From Embleya hyalina (lineage in GTDB: Bacteria; Actinomycetota; Actinomycetes; Streptomycetales; Streptomycetaceae), in contig NZ_BIFH01000034.1 of assembly GCF_003967355.1 (NCBI RefSeq), positions 1 through 64,000 of the forward strand: a stretch of 64,000 bases of DNA, read 5' to 3'. The notes beneath the pieces were generated by a model that was not told the origin of the DNA, searched no databases, and saw nothing but the letters and a program-made list of their open reading frames with translations. Position 1 is the stretch's first letter. Every line of letters begins with the position of its first letter. The translations under genes and the position numbers were made by a program. This document shows positions 1 through 8,429 of the stretch, one piece after another.

Positions 1-63
1 CGACTCCCGACCACCTTGCTCAGGAACTGCGCTGGCAGCAAATAGGTTCGCATCCGGGACTGC

Positions 64-101
64 GTTCACTCCGGGGCCGGGACGCCGACCCTGGAGTGAA
101 C
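64..101. repeat. Hairpin-forming inverted repeat at the left edge
   Basis: Nine-base perfect arms (64-72 and 93-101, GTTCACTCC / GGAGTGAAC) extend inward through a G/C mismatch to a further GGG/CCC pair, enclosing about 12 nt. The structure could be a terminator for a gene ending left of the window or an end of a mobile element. No T-tract follows, so neither role can be fixed. Confidence 0.5.
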
Positions 102-1556
102 CAACACCTCACAACACCACGGGACTTGGAACCGTCATCGCCAACCATCATTGGAAACAGGCGACTTCACCACCGGCCGGCCACTTCCAATATAGGTGGG
201 AACCACACTACGGACAAGACCATGCATCAAAACATGACCCGGGTACGATTCGGGGAAATCCACGGGCCCCACCGGGGACATCGGACGGTCCGCTCCGCGG
301 CCCCACCATCGCGCCCGCCGGGCCGAGCCGGCACTCACCCCTCGGATACATCGCACCGGCCCTCCACGGCCATCAGAGCCCGCCCGGGACACCACCGGGA
401 ACCCCCGACAAGCCCCCTGGACGGCCCCTCGGGCCCTCGATGCCCGATCTCCGCCACCGAAGGCCCTGCAACGGGACGACAACCCCAGGCGGCCCCGATC
501 GAAAAGCCCGAAAGTTGTAAGGAAAATCCGGGCAGGAATCGGGACACCGCAGAGCAACCACCTCCACTCGGCACAGCGCCCCAACCCACACGACGGACCG
601 GGCACGGCCAACTCCCGGGCACGCATGGGAGGTTGCGGGACGCTGCCCTGCAGGACGTCGTCTCCACGACACCGGAAACCATCCAAACGACACGAACGGC
701 GCCCTGCACGGCCGCGACCAGGCACACCCGTCATACCGACCCACGACATCCTCACACGGCCACCACGACACCCAACCGCAACTCCACAACCCCTACGCCA
801 CTCCCCCACACCAAACGAACCGGCACCGACCTCCAGGCGCAGCGAACAGGCCTCCACCGTGTCGCGAGCCCCGCCTCGGACCACCAGGACGGCCCGACAG
901 GAAGCCGCCCGACGCCCCTGCGGCCCTCACGCTCCGATTCCGCCACGGCCCGCAACCGAGCCCGAACAACGCCGCAGGACGACGCGCCGCGACACCGACG
1001 AACCCACACCCTCCCACCGCATGTCGTAAGGAAAACCACACAGAAACCCCACCACAGAAACCAGACAACAAACCACCACACCACCACACGACCCGAACCG
1101 GCAGAGACCAGGACGACATGGCCTGCCACCGCGACCACACACGGCGCAGCGGACGACACCGTCGGGGCCGGGCCGACACGGGCCCGGACGACCGCTCAAG
1201 GACAACAGGATTGTTCGCCTCGAGTCGGCGCGGTCATCCGCACTCCCCCGGGTGTCCCCCAAGCCAGCGCACATGGCGCAGCACGGGCGATCGTCGACGG
1301 GACCGACGACGACACGGGTGGTGCGGTCGGCAACGGCGCGGTGACGCCCGGCGCAGCGGTCGGCGATGCGGGAGTTGCCGAGGGCTTGGGTGGGGTTGTC
1401 GAGGGCGCGACGGGGCCGGTGGGATCGGGCCGGGGGCGTGGAGGCGGAGACGCAGCCGTTTCTGCGTTCTCCGGCCCCCGCGGCCCTGCGGTCGTCGACG
1501 ACTTCGTGCGGCTACGGGTCATCGAGCCCGACTGATGGGACTGGATCCGCGGGTAG
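102..1556. other. Gene-free spacer with strand-biased composition
   Basis: No credible gene is seen. Open frames here translate to Arg/Thr/Pro/His-rich strings without domains, as expected when GC-rich DNA is read out of frame. The plus strand is conspicuously rich in C and A (and the minus strand in G and T) up to about 1200, the same asymmetry seen in the spacers at 9.9-10.1 kb and 19.4-20.1 kb. Confidence 0.5.
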
Positions 1557-1780
1557 TTCGCCGCGCGGCGGTTCCTGCCGGCGGAGGGTCATGTGACGAT
1601 CCCGCTCGGCGCACGCGACGAGCACGATCACGACTACCGGGTCGGGCAAATGGGATGTGGTTCAACGCAGGGGGTACGCCGCCGGACGCCTGGACGTCGG
1701 CTGCGTGCGCAAACTCGTGTCGTTCGGCTGCCGGAGCAGGGCAAGCTGGTTCGTTGGGCGTCACGGTCTTGAGCTGGGAT
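1557..1780 (+). pseudogene. Remnant of a helicase-associated (HA) domain
   Basis: Two plus-strand frames joined by a +1 shift near 1655 give a recognisable helicase-associated repeat. The first half reads FAARRFLPAEGHVTIPLGAR then DYRVGQMG. The second reads QRRGYAAGRLDVGCVRKL then VSFG. This follows the family pattern (aromatic-Ala-x-x-his near a Gly-His, a basic Arg-x-x-Tyr-x-x-Gly-Arg-Leu-Asp segment, a closing Leu-Gly). Such repeats lie at the C-terminus of large SNF2/DEAD-type helicases; no helicase core is present here. The fragment is frameshifted, lacks start and partner domains, and runs head-on into the minus-strand gene that ends at 1761. Confidence 0.45.
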
Positions 1781-3443
1781 GTGCGGATCGCGGGACGGGT
1801 CGGGGTCTATACGTAGGTTGCGGGTTGAGGTAGGGCGTGACGCCGGAGTAGGACATGCCCAGGGCTGCAGTGAGCATTTCGATGTCGAGGTGCTGGACGA
1901 GAGTCAGCAGTCGGGTGGAGCGCAGGATCTGTGGGAGCAGGCCGACGGGGGCGAGGGCTTCGCGGATGTGCGCCGCGCCGGGTGGGGTCCGGGTGGTGCG
2001 GGTGCGGCGGGTGATCAGCGGGTGGGGATTGGTCGATCCGAGTCGGGTGCGATGGCGTAGGCAGTTGTGCAGCGCGGTCCATGTCGCGTCGTCCAGTGGG
2101 GTGGCGACCGGGCGGGCGGGGAGGTGAAGGGTCCGGCTGGTGGTGTCGATGCCGTCGTCGGTGATCAGGCGTAGTTCGGTGATGGTCGCGGCGTGGAGGA
2201 GGGCGGCCAGGCCGATGAACGCCTCGTGGGGGTGGACGTCGTCGTCGGGGTTGAGAACCCAGCGGCGGTAGAGGGTTCGTTGGTCGTCCAGGGTCAGGCT
2301 CGGGCCTTTGAAGCCGCGGTTCTGGGACGCGGTCAGCGGCGCGGTGGGGTCGTGGAGGGTGTGGCCGGTGCGGTGTGCGTGGCCGAAGAACTGGCGCATT
2401 CCCGCCAGCCACGCTGCGCGGCGCGCCGGGTTGCGGGCGAGGAAGGCTTCCAGGTCGGCGGTGGTGGCGCTCGCCCAGGTGGTGTGGCCTTGGGCGTGGA
2501 GGTGTTGGGCGAGGTCGCGGACGGTGTCCAGGCGGACCTCGACGGTGCGGAGCTTGACGGGCTGCAGACCGAGTGTGGGGGCGTGGTCGCGGCGCGACAT
2601 CAGGGCGTCGGCGAATTCCTCGACGGCTTGGCGCAGCGGGATGGGGACGGCGTGGATGCGCTTCGCCCGGCGGGCGGTGGCGCGGGTGTGGGTGGGGTCG
2701 GCCGGTGGGTCGATGAGGTGGTGGGCGTGGAAGAAGTCGGCGAGGGCGGGGCGAATTTCGGGGGCGTGGGTGTGGGCGCGGGCCAGGACGGTGTGGGGGT
2801 CGGTCGATTCGGCTCCGGGTGTGGCGAGGAGAAGACGGGCGGTGCGGGCGACGAGATCGGCGGCGAACATCGGGTTGCGGTGGGTGGTCAGGTGCGCCGC
2901 GTAGTCGTCCCACCAGGACGGGACGTGCGGGAGGCGTTGGGTGAGGGTGGCGGCGCGCGCCAGGACGGTGTGGGGCGAGCGCGGGTAGCAGCGGTGGCAC
3001 ATGCCTTTGGCCCACTGGCCGGTGGTGCCGCAGGTGGTACACGAGGGCGGGGCTTCGTCGGCGGGGTCGGCGTTCGTGCACGGGTTGCACCTCTGGGTGT
3101 GGGGCTGGAGGGTGCGACGGCGGCCGCAGCGCAGGCACGGGCCCCGGGCGGGACGATTCGCCGCGCGGCGACGACACGCAGCGCAGTGTTCGTCCTCAAT
3201 CCGCCGGCCGCCTCCACAGCCCGGGCACACGCGTGAGCACCAGGCGCAGCGGCCGGTCGCGGTGCGCAGCTGGCGCAGGTTGCGGCAGGCGGGACAACGA
3301 CTTCGGGCGCTGTCGGCCGGCGGCGGGATCACCGGCTGGGCCGAGGGTGTGGTCGTTGCGGGTGCGGGGGTGTTTCCCGGCGGGAACGGCGCGGGCCGAA
3401 CACGCGTGGAGACGTCGTCCTGCATTGGTCGCTGGAGAGCCAC
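1761..3443 (-). CDS. Zinc-ribbon protein with degenerate tyrosine-recombinase domain
   Basis: 560 residues from a GTG start; an ATG six codons further in is an alternative. The N-terminal 150 residues contain eight CxxC pairs (50/53, 66/69, 73/76, 87/90, 103/106, 119/122, 135/138, 149/152), enough for about four zinc ribbons. The middle (about 290-390) resembles the SAM-like core-binding domain of phage integrases. The C-terminal 150 residues follow the integrase catalytic fold, ending ALGMSYSGVTPYL, where TPYL carries the nucleophile-position Tyr. The other active-site positions look altered: Thr in place of the first Arg (TITEL), no His before the second Arg, and Met in GMS where GHS is usual. 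It may therefore bind DNA without recombining it. It lies 28 bp after the acetyltransferase gene in the same direction, so cotranscription is likely. A role in the surrounding transposon family is possible but inferred. Confidence 0.6.
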   Translation of the reverse strand: MALQRPMQDDVSTRVRPAPFPPGNTPAPATTTPSAQPVIPPPADSARSRCPACRNLRQLRTATGRCAWCSRVCPGCGGGRRIEDEHCAACRRRAANRPARGPCLRCGRRRTLQPHTQRCNPCTNADPADEAPPSCTTCGTTGQWAKGMCHRCYPRSPHTVLARAATLTQRLPHVPSWWDDYAAHLTTHRNPMFAADLVARTARLLLATPGAESTDPHTVLARAHTHAPEIRPALADFFHAHHLIDPPADPTHTRATARRAKRIHAVPIPLRQAVEEFADALMSRRDHAPTLGLQPVKLRTVEVRLDTVRDLAQHLHAQGHTTWASATTADLEAFLARNPARRAAWLAGMRQFFGHAHRTGHTLHDPTAPLTASQNRGFKGPSLTLDDQRTLYRRWVLNPDDDVHPHEAFIGLAALLHAATITELRLITDDGIDTTSRTLHLPARPVATPLDDATWTALHNCLRHRTRLGSTNPHPLITRRTRTTRTPPGAAHIREALAPVGLLPQILRSTRLLTLVQHLDIEMLTAALGMSYSGVTPYLNPQPTYRPRPVPRSAHPSSRP

Positions 3444-3471
3444 TGTGCCTCGTCGAGGACGACGAGCGGTG

Positions 3472-3987
3472 CTACGTCCGTTTCACCAGCCGTGCCTCGA
3501 CGACGGCCGTACCATCCTCCTCGTCAAGCCGCGTGGTGCCGTCCCGGGCGAAGCCGGCCCGCTCGTAAAAAGCGATGGCAGAGATGTTGGGCTCGTAGGC
3601 GTACACGCACAGGGGGCGACGACCGCGCCCCTCGAGGTCGGCCACGGCGTGCCGGAACAGCCTGCCGCCCAGGCCCGTCCCGATGCGATCCGGCTCGATG
3701 TAGAGGCCGAGGATCTCGGCCGCCGCGTGCCCCAGATCCGCGTCCCGGCCCTCGTCGACGGGTCCGGTACGGCAGAAGCCGACCACGACCCCTGCCTCCT
3801 CCGCGACCCACAGCCGGTGTTCCCCCGGCAGGTCGGCCAGGTACTCGGCCCAGTCCTCGGCCTCCTCGACCGCGTCCAGCGTGTCCAGGTATGCCCGACT
3901 CATGAACCCCGCGTACGCCGCCCGCCACGCCCGCACCTTGAGCCGGCCGATCGCGAACCCGTCCGCAGGAGCAGCGGAGCGAATCAT
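3472..3987 (-). CDS. GNAT-family N-acetyltransferase
   Basis: 171 residues starting MIRSAAPADG; an upstream in-frame start is possible but this ATG matches the usual family N-terminus. The RAWRAAYAGF segment and the acetyl-CoA loop (EPDRIGTGLGGRLFRHAV, the Q/RxxGxG/A motif) are clear, and the C-terminal AIAFYERAGF motif is the standard GNAT beta6-alpha4 element. It is cytoplasmic and transfers an acetyl group from acetyl-CoA to an amine; the substrate is unknown, with the RimI/PhnO-like class the closest guess. The start codon overlaps the stop of the upstream small gene as ATGA, so translation is probably coupled. That layout is compatible with an antitoxin-toxin pair, but nothing in the acetyltransferase itself proves it is a toxin. 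Confidence 0.85.
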   Translation of the reverse strand: MIRSAAPADGFAIGRLKVRAWRAAYAGFMSRAYLDTLDAVEEAEDWAEYLADLPGEHRLWVAEEAGVVVGFCRTGPVDEGRDADLGHAAAEILGLYIEPDRIGTGLGGRLFRHAVADLEGRGRRPLCVYAYEPNISAIAFYERAGFARDGTTRLDEEDGTAVVEARLVKRT

Positions 3988-4292
3988 GACGCGAGGGTAG
4001 AACACGAACCACGTCGTACGCACACCGGCCGCGCGAGAGCCGATGCAGGTGGTGTTTCCTTGGGCCCGGTTGTCCGATCGCGGATCACGTGAGGCGGTTG
4101 GGCACCACCCGTTCCCTCGGTTCGGCCGGTGGTGAGGTCCTGGAACCCGGCGAGGCGGTTGCGAACCGAATCCGCCACATGGTCCTCGACCGACGCGGCG
4201 AGCCCGAGGCCGATCAACTCCCGTACACGCTCCACCGCTTCGGGGGAAAGCTTGATGCGGATCTCGGCGCCGAGGGTCGTATCGATACTCAT
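3984..4292 (-). CDS. Small protein coupled to the acetyltransferase
   Basis: 102 residues starting MSIDTTLGAEIRIKLSPEAV. The first 50 residues have a beta-strand followed by two predicted helices, similar in size and layout to ribbon-helix-helix or ParD-like proteins. The C-terminal half is Pro/Thr/Gly-rich and looks disordered. The stop overlaps the acetyltransferase start (ATGA). No family could be assigned with confidence; a DNA-binding antitoxin or regulator is one possibility. The gene begins about 100 bp after the transposase remnant, so its promoter may lie in decayed transposon sequence. Confidence 0.5.
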   Translation of the reverse strand: MSIDTTLGAEIRIKLSPEAVERVRELIGLGLAASVEDHVADSVRNRLAGFQDLTTGRTEGTGGAQPPHVIRDRTTGPKETPPASALARPVCVRRGSCSTLAS

Positions 4293-4399
4293 CCGGCGGA
4301 CGCTACCGGCGGCGTCCACCGACACCGCGCTCAGCGGGCCGGTTCGTAGCCGGCTTTCGAGAAATGCCCTGTGGCCGTGCACGGGTTCCGGAGGAGGGC

Positions 4400-4880
4400 G
4401 GGAGGGCGGTGGTGACGGTGGTCGAGAGGAAGTCCTTGCCGCAGTCGATCCGCAGGTTCTCCGGGGCTCCCCCGGCGGGGCCGTAGGGGTCGTCGCGGAG
4501 CACGGCAACGCGCGGGGCGGTGGGGATCGACGTCCGGGTGGGGTGGCCGGGGGTGACGGCGACACCGGTGACGACCTTGGTGGTGGTGTCGATGAACCAG
4601 GTGACGTGCGGGCGCACGGGGTGCCGTCGGCGTCGACGGTGAGGGGGGCTTGGACGTGGTCGGCTTCCCAGGTGTGGTTGCGCCACGTGGGCGGGCGCCG
4701 GGCGAACACGTCCAGGGCGCGAGCGGCCTCGGGGCCCGCGCGCAGACCTGCCCGCTCCCCCGCGGTCGGATCCCGACGCACCGCACGGAGCAGCGAGGGG
4801 ACCGGTGCCGGCAACGGCACGGCGGACACCGGGGCACCACCCGGAAGGGCGGACGCAGCCGTCCCGAGGTCGGGGGGTGG
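4400..4880 (-). pseudogene. TniA-like DDE transposase remnant (catalytic core)
   Basis: Two minus-strand frames joined by a shift near 4625 give part of an integrase-core (rve) transposase. The upstream piece has the linker SLLRAVRRDPTAGERAGLRA and then WEADHVQAPLTVDADG, which carries the first catalytic Asp. The downstream piece has VRPHVTWFIDTTTKVVTGVA and ENLRIDCGKDFLSTTV, which carries the second Asp in the usual D-x-G-x-(D/E)-F context. The segment with the catalytic Glu and the C-terminal Mu-type domain is missing. It belongs to the TniA/Mu class that works with a TniB ATPase. Similar N-terminal pieces recur at 7.3-7.6 and 9.2-9.8 kb. Confidence 0.7.
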
Positions 4881-5081
4881 GCGAGGTGGTAGGGGGACAG
4901 TCGGGCAGGTCGCAAGGGTTGGGGCGGGTGGCGTCGTGGCGGGGGGCCGGTGGCGTTCGGGTGTCGGCTGTGTGCGCGGCGTATCGGTGGGACGGTACGG
5001 GTGGTTCGGTACGCGGCGCGGTGGGACCGGGTGTGCGTGCGGCACGCCCGGTGGGGGCTGGACGCGGGCTCGGGGTCCTCG

Positions 5082-6509
5082 CTACTCCCAGGCGGTGAGT
5101 AGGTCTTGGGGTCCGTAGGCGTAGTCGATGCCTTGGGTGGTGGTGATGCCGGAGCGGCTGGCGGCGATGAGGGGGGTGTCGGGGCCGGCTCCGGGGAGGC
5201 GGTCGCGGTGGACGGTCAGTGCGGCCAGGTCGCGGTGGTCGAACGGGCCTTCGAGCCATTTGATGGAGCCGACGGCGGTGACGTGTTTGGCGATGGGGGC
5301 GCGGTCGGCGGCGACGATGTCGATCTCGGGGTCGTTGGTGCGGGTCCAGTAGCCGCCGAATGTTTCGCATCCGGGTGGGAGGCGTTCGGGGGGGAGCAGG
5401 GCGAGGGCCTCTCGGATCACGGGTTCGACGGCGCGGCCGCGCCAGCTGCTCCACGAGGCGCGCAGGCGTCGGTTGGCGCGGTCGCCGCGGCCGCGTTCGA
5501 TCTCGGCGAGGTGCGGGCCCACGAAGGCCAGCCACAGCCGTAGATGGGGGTCGGTGACCCGGTAGCGGGTGTCCTTGTTCGCGGGTTTGGTCGACAGGGG
5601 TGTCTCGGCGGCGACGATGCGTTTGTGGGTCAGGAGTGCGAGGGCGCGGGTGAGGCTGGCGCCGGGGATGTCGCCGGCGGCGCGGGCGATGTTGGTGAAG
5701 GTGCGTTCGCCGCTGCCGATCGCCTCCAGGACCCGGCGCGCTTGGGCCTCGGTGGGGAACTCGGCGGCCAGGCTGCGCTCCCCCGACACCACCAGGGCCG
5801 AGAGTGGGTCGGCCAGGCAGGTGGCGAGGTAGCCGGCGGTGTCCGTGCCCGGTTCCCATTCCGCGCACAGCAGCGGCAGGCCGCCCGTGGCCAGGTACGC
5901 GTCGAAGGCCTCTGCCGCGGGAAGATCGAGCATGGCGGCGACCTCGCGCGGGTTCAACTGGGGGACGACCATCTCGGTGGCGCGCTGGTAGAACGGGCGT
6001 CCGTAGGTGCCCATCGCCTCCATCACGGCCAGGTCCGAGCCGATGCCGATCAGCAGCACCGGCTTGCGGGACAACTCGCGGTCGAAGAGCTTTTGCAGCG
6101 TGCCCTCGAACGCCGGGTCCTTCTCGATCAGGTACGGCATCTCGTCGAACACCACGATGCTCGGGCCGTCGGTGGGCAGGGCTGCGGCCAGCAGGCGCAG
6201 CGCGGCGTCCCAGCCGTCCGGGTGCGCGCCCGTGAACAGGGCGGCGCCGGGCAGGTCGGACGCTGCGGCCTCGGCGACGAACAGGTCGATCTCCTCGCGG
6301 GTGGTCCGGGTCGAGGCCGTGAAGAACACAATCGGCACGCCGGCGCGATCGACGAACTCCTCCACGAGACGGGACTTCCCCACCCGACGCCGCCCGCGCA
6401 TCAACAACGCCGTCCCCGGCCGGCCGCCCGGCCCGGCCTGTCGTTCCACGCGGCGCAGCATCTTGTCCAACCGCCGCAGTTGCGGCTGACGTCCGATGAA
6501 CTCCGTCAT
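5082..6509 (-). CDS. AAA ATPase with DUF234-type nuclease-like C-terminus
   Basis: 475 residues from an ATG with GAAGG upstream; a GTG four codons earlier lacks a binding site. The Walker A motif is GRRRVGKS near residue 45 and the Walker B region is IVVFDEMPYL near 120, the hallmark of archaeal-type STAND/MNS ATPases. A winged-helix segment follows (ARRVLEAIGSGERTFTNIAR). The C-terminal third matches the DUF234 layout: an RYRVTDPHLRLWLAFV element, then GYWTRTNDPEIDIVAADR, which resembles a restriction-endonuclease-like (D)x(E/D)xD core. Members are cytoplasmic and often lie in mobile or defence contexts; the biochemical role is unsettled. It stands alone on the minus strand, behind a large imperfect palindrome that may control it. 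Confidence 0.8.
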   Translation of the reverse strand: MTEFIGRQPQLRRLDKMLRRVERQAGPGGRPGTALLMRGRRRVGKSRLVEEFVDRAGVPIVFFTASTRTTREEIDLFVAEAAASDLPGAALFTGAHPDGWDAALRLLAAALPTDGPSIVVFDEMPYLIEKDPAFEGTLQKLFDRELSRKPVLLIGIGSDLAVMEAMGTYGRPFYQRATEMVVPQLNPREVAAMLDLPAAEAFDAYLATGGLPLLCAEWEPGTDTAGYLATCLADPLSALVVSGERSLAAEFPTEAQARRVLEAIGSGERTFTNIARAAGDIPGASLTRALALLTHKRIVAAETPLSTKPANKDTRYRVTDPHLRLWLAFVGPHLAEIERGRGDRANRRLRASWSSWRGRAVEPVIREALALLPPERLPPGCETFGGYWTRTNDPEIDIVAADRAPIAKHVTAVGSIKWLEGPFDHRDLAALTVHRDRLPGAGPDTPLIAASRSGITTTQGIDYAYGPQDLLTAWE

Positions 6510-6525
6510 CCCGACCTTCACTCAC

Positions 6526-6561
6526 ATCGATGTTTGTTTCATGGACGAAACTTACATCAAT
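6526..6561. promoter_or_regulatory. Imperfect palindrome at the 5' end of the AAA ATPase gene
   Basis: Fifteen-base arms (6526-6540 and 6547-6561) pair at 12 of 15 positions around a 6-bp centre. The sequence is AT-rich against its surroundings and starts 16 bp upstream of the likely ATG. The size and position suit an operator for a dimeric repressor, possibly autoregulation. No clear -10/-35 pair was identified within it. Confidence 0.45.
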
Positions 6562-6951
6562 GATAGTTATGTGACGGGTGTGGGGCAACGATGATGCTCC
6601 AGGCGCAGCCGGCCGGTGATGAGGGGCGGCAACGTGGCGGGCCGCACTCCTTGCGGAAAACGTCCGACCGGCGCGTCGTGACCGATCGACGGACGCGACA
6701 CCCGCGCCGGTCGACGCGGACTCTCGCCGCGCGTCCGCAAGGCCGAGGCCGGCCGCGGCAACACGGTGGGCCCGGACGAAGGCCTCAGACCCATGCAGGC
6801 GGGAGCCGGTTCGCGGTGGGACGACCGGACCAGGCAGCGCCGAGCGCTGGTCCCGATGGGACGACGGAAACGAGCGACCCCGGTTCACATCCCGACGAGG
6901 CCGCTCGCCTCGTGCGGGGCCCGGGCCGTTTCGCGAGCCCGGCCGCAACTG

Positions 6952-7262
6952 TCACCGCGGCAGGAGGAACAGGAGGTTGAAGGCGAACACCAAGCACAGC
7001 CCGCCGAAGGAGGGCATGAACGCCACCACCATCCGCCAGGCGCGGACCCATGGGAACAGCAGAACGCTCTCGGGATCGTCGCGGCGAAACGCGACCGGCA
7101 CCTCTCAGTGCTGCCACACGCGAGTGAACGTCGGCAGTTCCATCGGACGCACCCGTACGCCGTCCCCCCGGGTCGAACGCCACGTGCACCCACACCGCGG
7201 CGCCGTCGTCCGGCCTTTCGTCCATGCTCCAGCGGTCCGACACATCGATCCGCCTACTCGGC
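6952..7262 (-). pseudogene. Frameshifted DUF3592-like membrane protein remnant
   Basis: Reading the minus strand across one frame change and one in-frame stop gives VWVHVAFDPGDG, then VRVRPMELPTFTRVW, then a stop, then EVPVAFRRDDPESVLLFP. A hydrophobic C-terminus follows (MVVAFMPSFGGLCLVFAFNL) and a natural stop. The order (beta-rich extracytoplasmic part, VxVxxxxxDP motif, terminal membrane helix) is like DUF3592 proteins of actinomycetes. The 5' end is lost into transposase debris at about 7260. Confidence 0.4.
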
Positions 7263-7329
7263 GGCCGAACACCACCGTCCGCACGTCCGCGAGCGCGGCC
7301 GGGGCGCGGTCGTAGCGGTCCCGGTCGCG

Positions 7330-7620
7330 CCGGGCGCGCGCAGGAACGTCGACAGCGACGGCACCGGGTCCGGCAACGGCACGGCTGCCAGCGGAGCGCC
7401 GCCCGGGAGCGATGTACCGCTCGGTGGCGAGGCGGGCGACGCCGGCGGGGCGCGGTCGCCGGCCGTCGTCCCCGGACCGGCGGGTGACCGTACGGGCTCG
7501 GACGAGGAGTTCGCGGTGGATCGCACAAACGTTGCCGCAGCGGGCGTCCGCGGAGGCGGCGGTGGCGGGTGTCGTGGTGGCATCTGCGGCCGGCGCCACA
7601 CCGTGCGGTCGGAGACGTTC
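7330..7620 (-). pseudogene. Second TniA-like transposase remnant (N-terminal part)
   Basis: The minus strand contains scattered pieces of the same transposase N-terminus found at 9.2-9.8 kb: a SDRTVWRR helix-turn-helix tip, a CGNVCAIHRELLVRAR segment in one frame, and LPGGAPLAAVPLPDPVPSLS in another. The last closely matches LPGGAPVSAVPLPAPVPSLL in the 4.4-4.9 kb remnant. Several frame changes are needed, and no catalytic domain follows because the DUF3592-like remnant is joined directly. Confidence 0.5.
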
Positions 7621-7700
7621 GGTAGGGGTTCGGTGGTGGGCCTTGGCATCCGCTCGCATCGGAGATGTCGGAAGTCGCGGAATCGCGTCTGTAGCGTGCC

Positions 7701-7706
7701 TATAGT
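7701..7706 (+). promoter_or_regulatory. -10 element of a likely leaderless promoter
   Basis: TATAGT lies six bases before the ATG of the antitoxin gene at 7713. In actinobacteria this spacing places the transcription start at or on the start codon, so the mRNA would be leaderless. No ribosome binding site precedes the ATG, which supports this reading. Confidence 0.55.
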
Positions 7707-7712
7707 GGTGCT

Positions 7713-7988
7713 ATGACGTCGACGACGATCCAGGTGCCGCGCGAGACCCGCGACCATCTCGCCGAGCTCGCCAGGGAACGCGGGCTGAGCATCGGTCAAC
7801 TGGTCGAGGCGTTGGCCGCCGAGCAGCCCACCGCCGCCCAGCGGGCCGAGCGTCTGGCCGCGGACCGGGAGACGGTGCGTTCGGTGATCGGCGTGCCGAT
7901 CACGGACGAGGAGTTCGACGACGCGCCCGACATCCTCGGCAACATTCATCGGATCGCCGCGGAGAAGGCCCGGAAGACGCGCGCGTGA
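7713..7988 (+). CDS. Ribbon-helix-helix antitoxin (VapB-like)
   Basis: 91 residues, MTSTTIQVPRETRDHLAELA followed by RERGLSIGQLVEALA. This is the beta-strand, helix, helix arrangement of ribbon-helix-helix repressors, and the acidic, flexible C-terminal half would wrap the toxin. It overlaps the downstream PIN gene by four bases (GTGA). The pair is expected to repress its own promoter, and the -10 element six bases upstream suggests leaderless translation. Surrounding DNA is decayed transposon, so the module is an intact island between remnants, as often seen for addiction cassettes on mobile DNA. The family name VapB is by layout; sequence-level assignment was not tested. Confidence 0.8.
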   Translation: MTSTTIQVPRETRDHLAELARERGLSIGQLVEALAAEQPTAAQRAERLAADRETVRSVIGVPITDEEFDDAPDILGNIHRIAAEKARKTRA

Positions 7989-8383
7989 TCATCCTGGACA
8001 CCGGCGCCGTCAAGGCCCTCGCCACCGGCCACAAGACCCTGGGCCTGCTCGCGGGCAACATGGCCCGCACCCCCGGCGACCACCTGGTCGTCCCCGCGCT
8101 GTGCCTGGTGCAGGCCGAGGCCGACGCGCAGGGCGTCGCCCACCGGGTCCTGGCGCTGTCGAGCGTGAACGTCGACCCCCTGGAAACGGTCGCGTCGGTG
8201 GCGGTCGGCACGATGATCCGCGACGGCCTCGGCGGGGCGGACACCTGCCACGCGCTGTACTGCGCCCTGCCCCGGGCCGAGTTCACCGGCATGTCCATCC
8301 TCCTCACCACCCACGAGGACGCCTACCCACCCGGCATCGTCACCGTCGACATCGACTCCCCCGGCATGCTCGGATTCGGGTAA
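7985..8383 (+). CDS. PIN-domain toxin (VapC-like)
   Basis: 132 residues from a GTG that overlaps the antitoxin stop. The PIN signature is visible: IILDTGAV with Asp5 at the start, Glu45 in CLVQAEADAQ, and Asp86 in GGADTCHALYCAL, with further Asp near residue 112. These acidic residues bind the metal used for RNA cleavage. Family toxins act in the cytoplasm on tRNA or rRNA and are neutralised by the cognate antitoxin encoded immediately upstream. Length and gene order are typical of a two-gene toxin-antitoxin operon. The RNA target cannot be told from the sequence. Confidence 0.8.
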   Translation: MIILDTGAVKALATGHKTLGLLAGNMARTPGDHLVVPALCLVQAEADAQGVAHRVLALSSVNVDPLETVASVAVGTMIRDGLGGADTCHALYCALPRAEFTGMSILLTTHEDAYPPGIVTVDIDSPGMLGFG

Positions 8384-8429
8384 CGGTGACGACCCCCTCG
8401 GACCCGCCGGCCGCAACCGAAGCCGCATC

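Noticed and set aside
96-1535. Long plus-strand frame of 479 codons
   Set aside because: Product is Arg/Thr/Pro/His-rich without any domain, and the frame exists because the strand is poor in T; typical of non-coding GC-rich DNA.
4303-6948. 881-codon minus-strand frame spanning the ATPase gene and the transposase remnant
   Set aside because: Through 5.1-6.5 kb it is the wrong frame of the ATPase gene; only its last 200 codons carry transposase homology, reported as a pseudogene.
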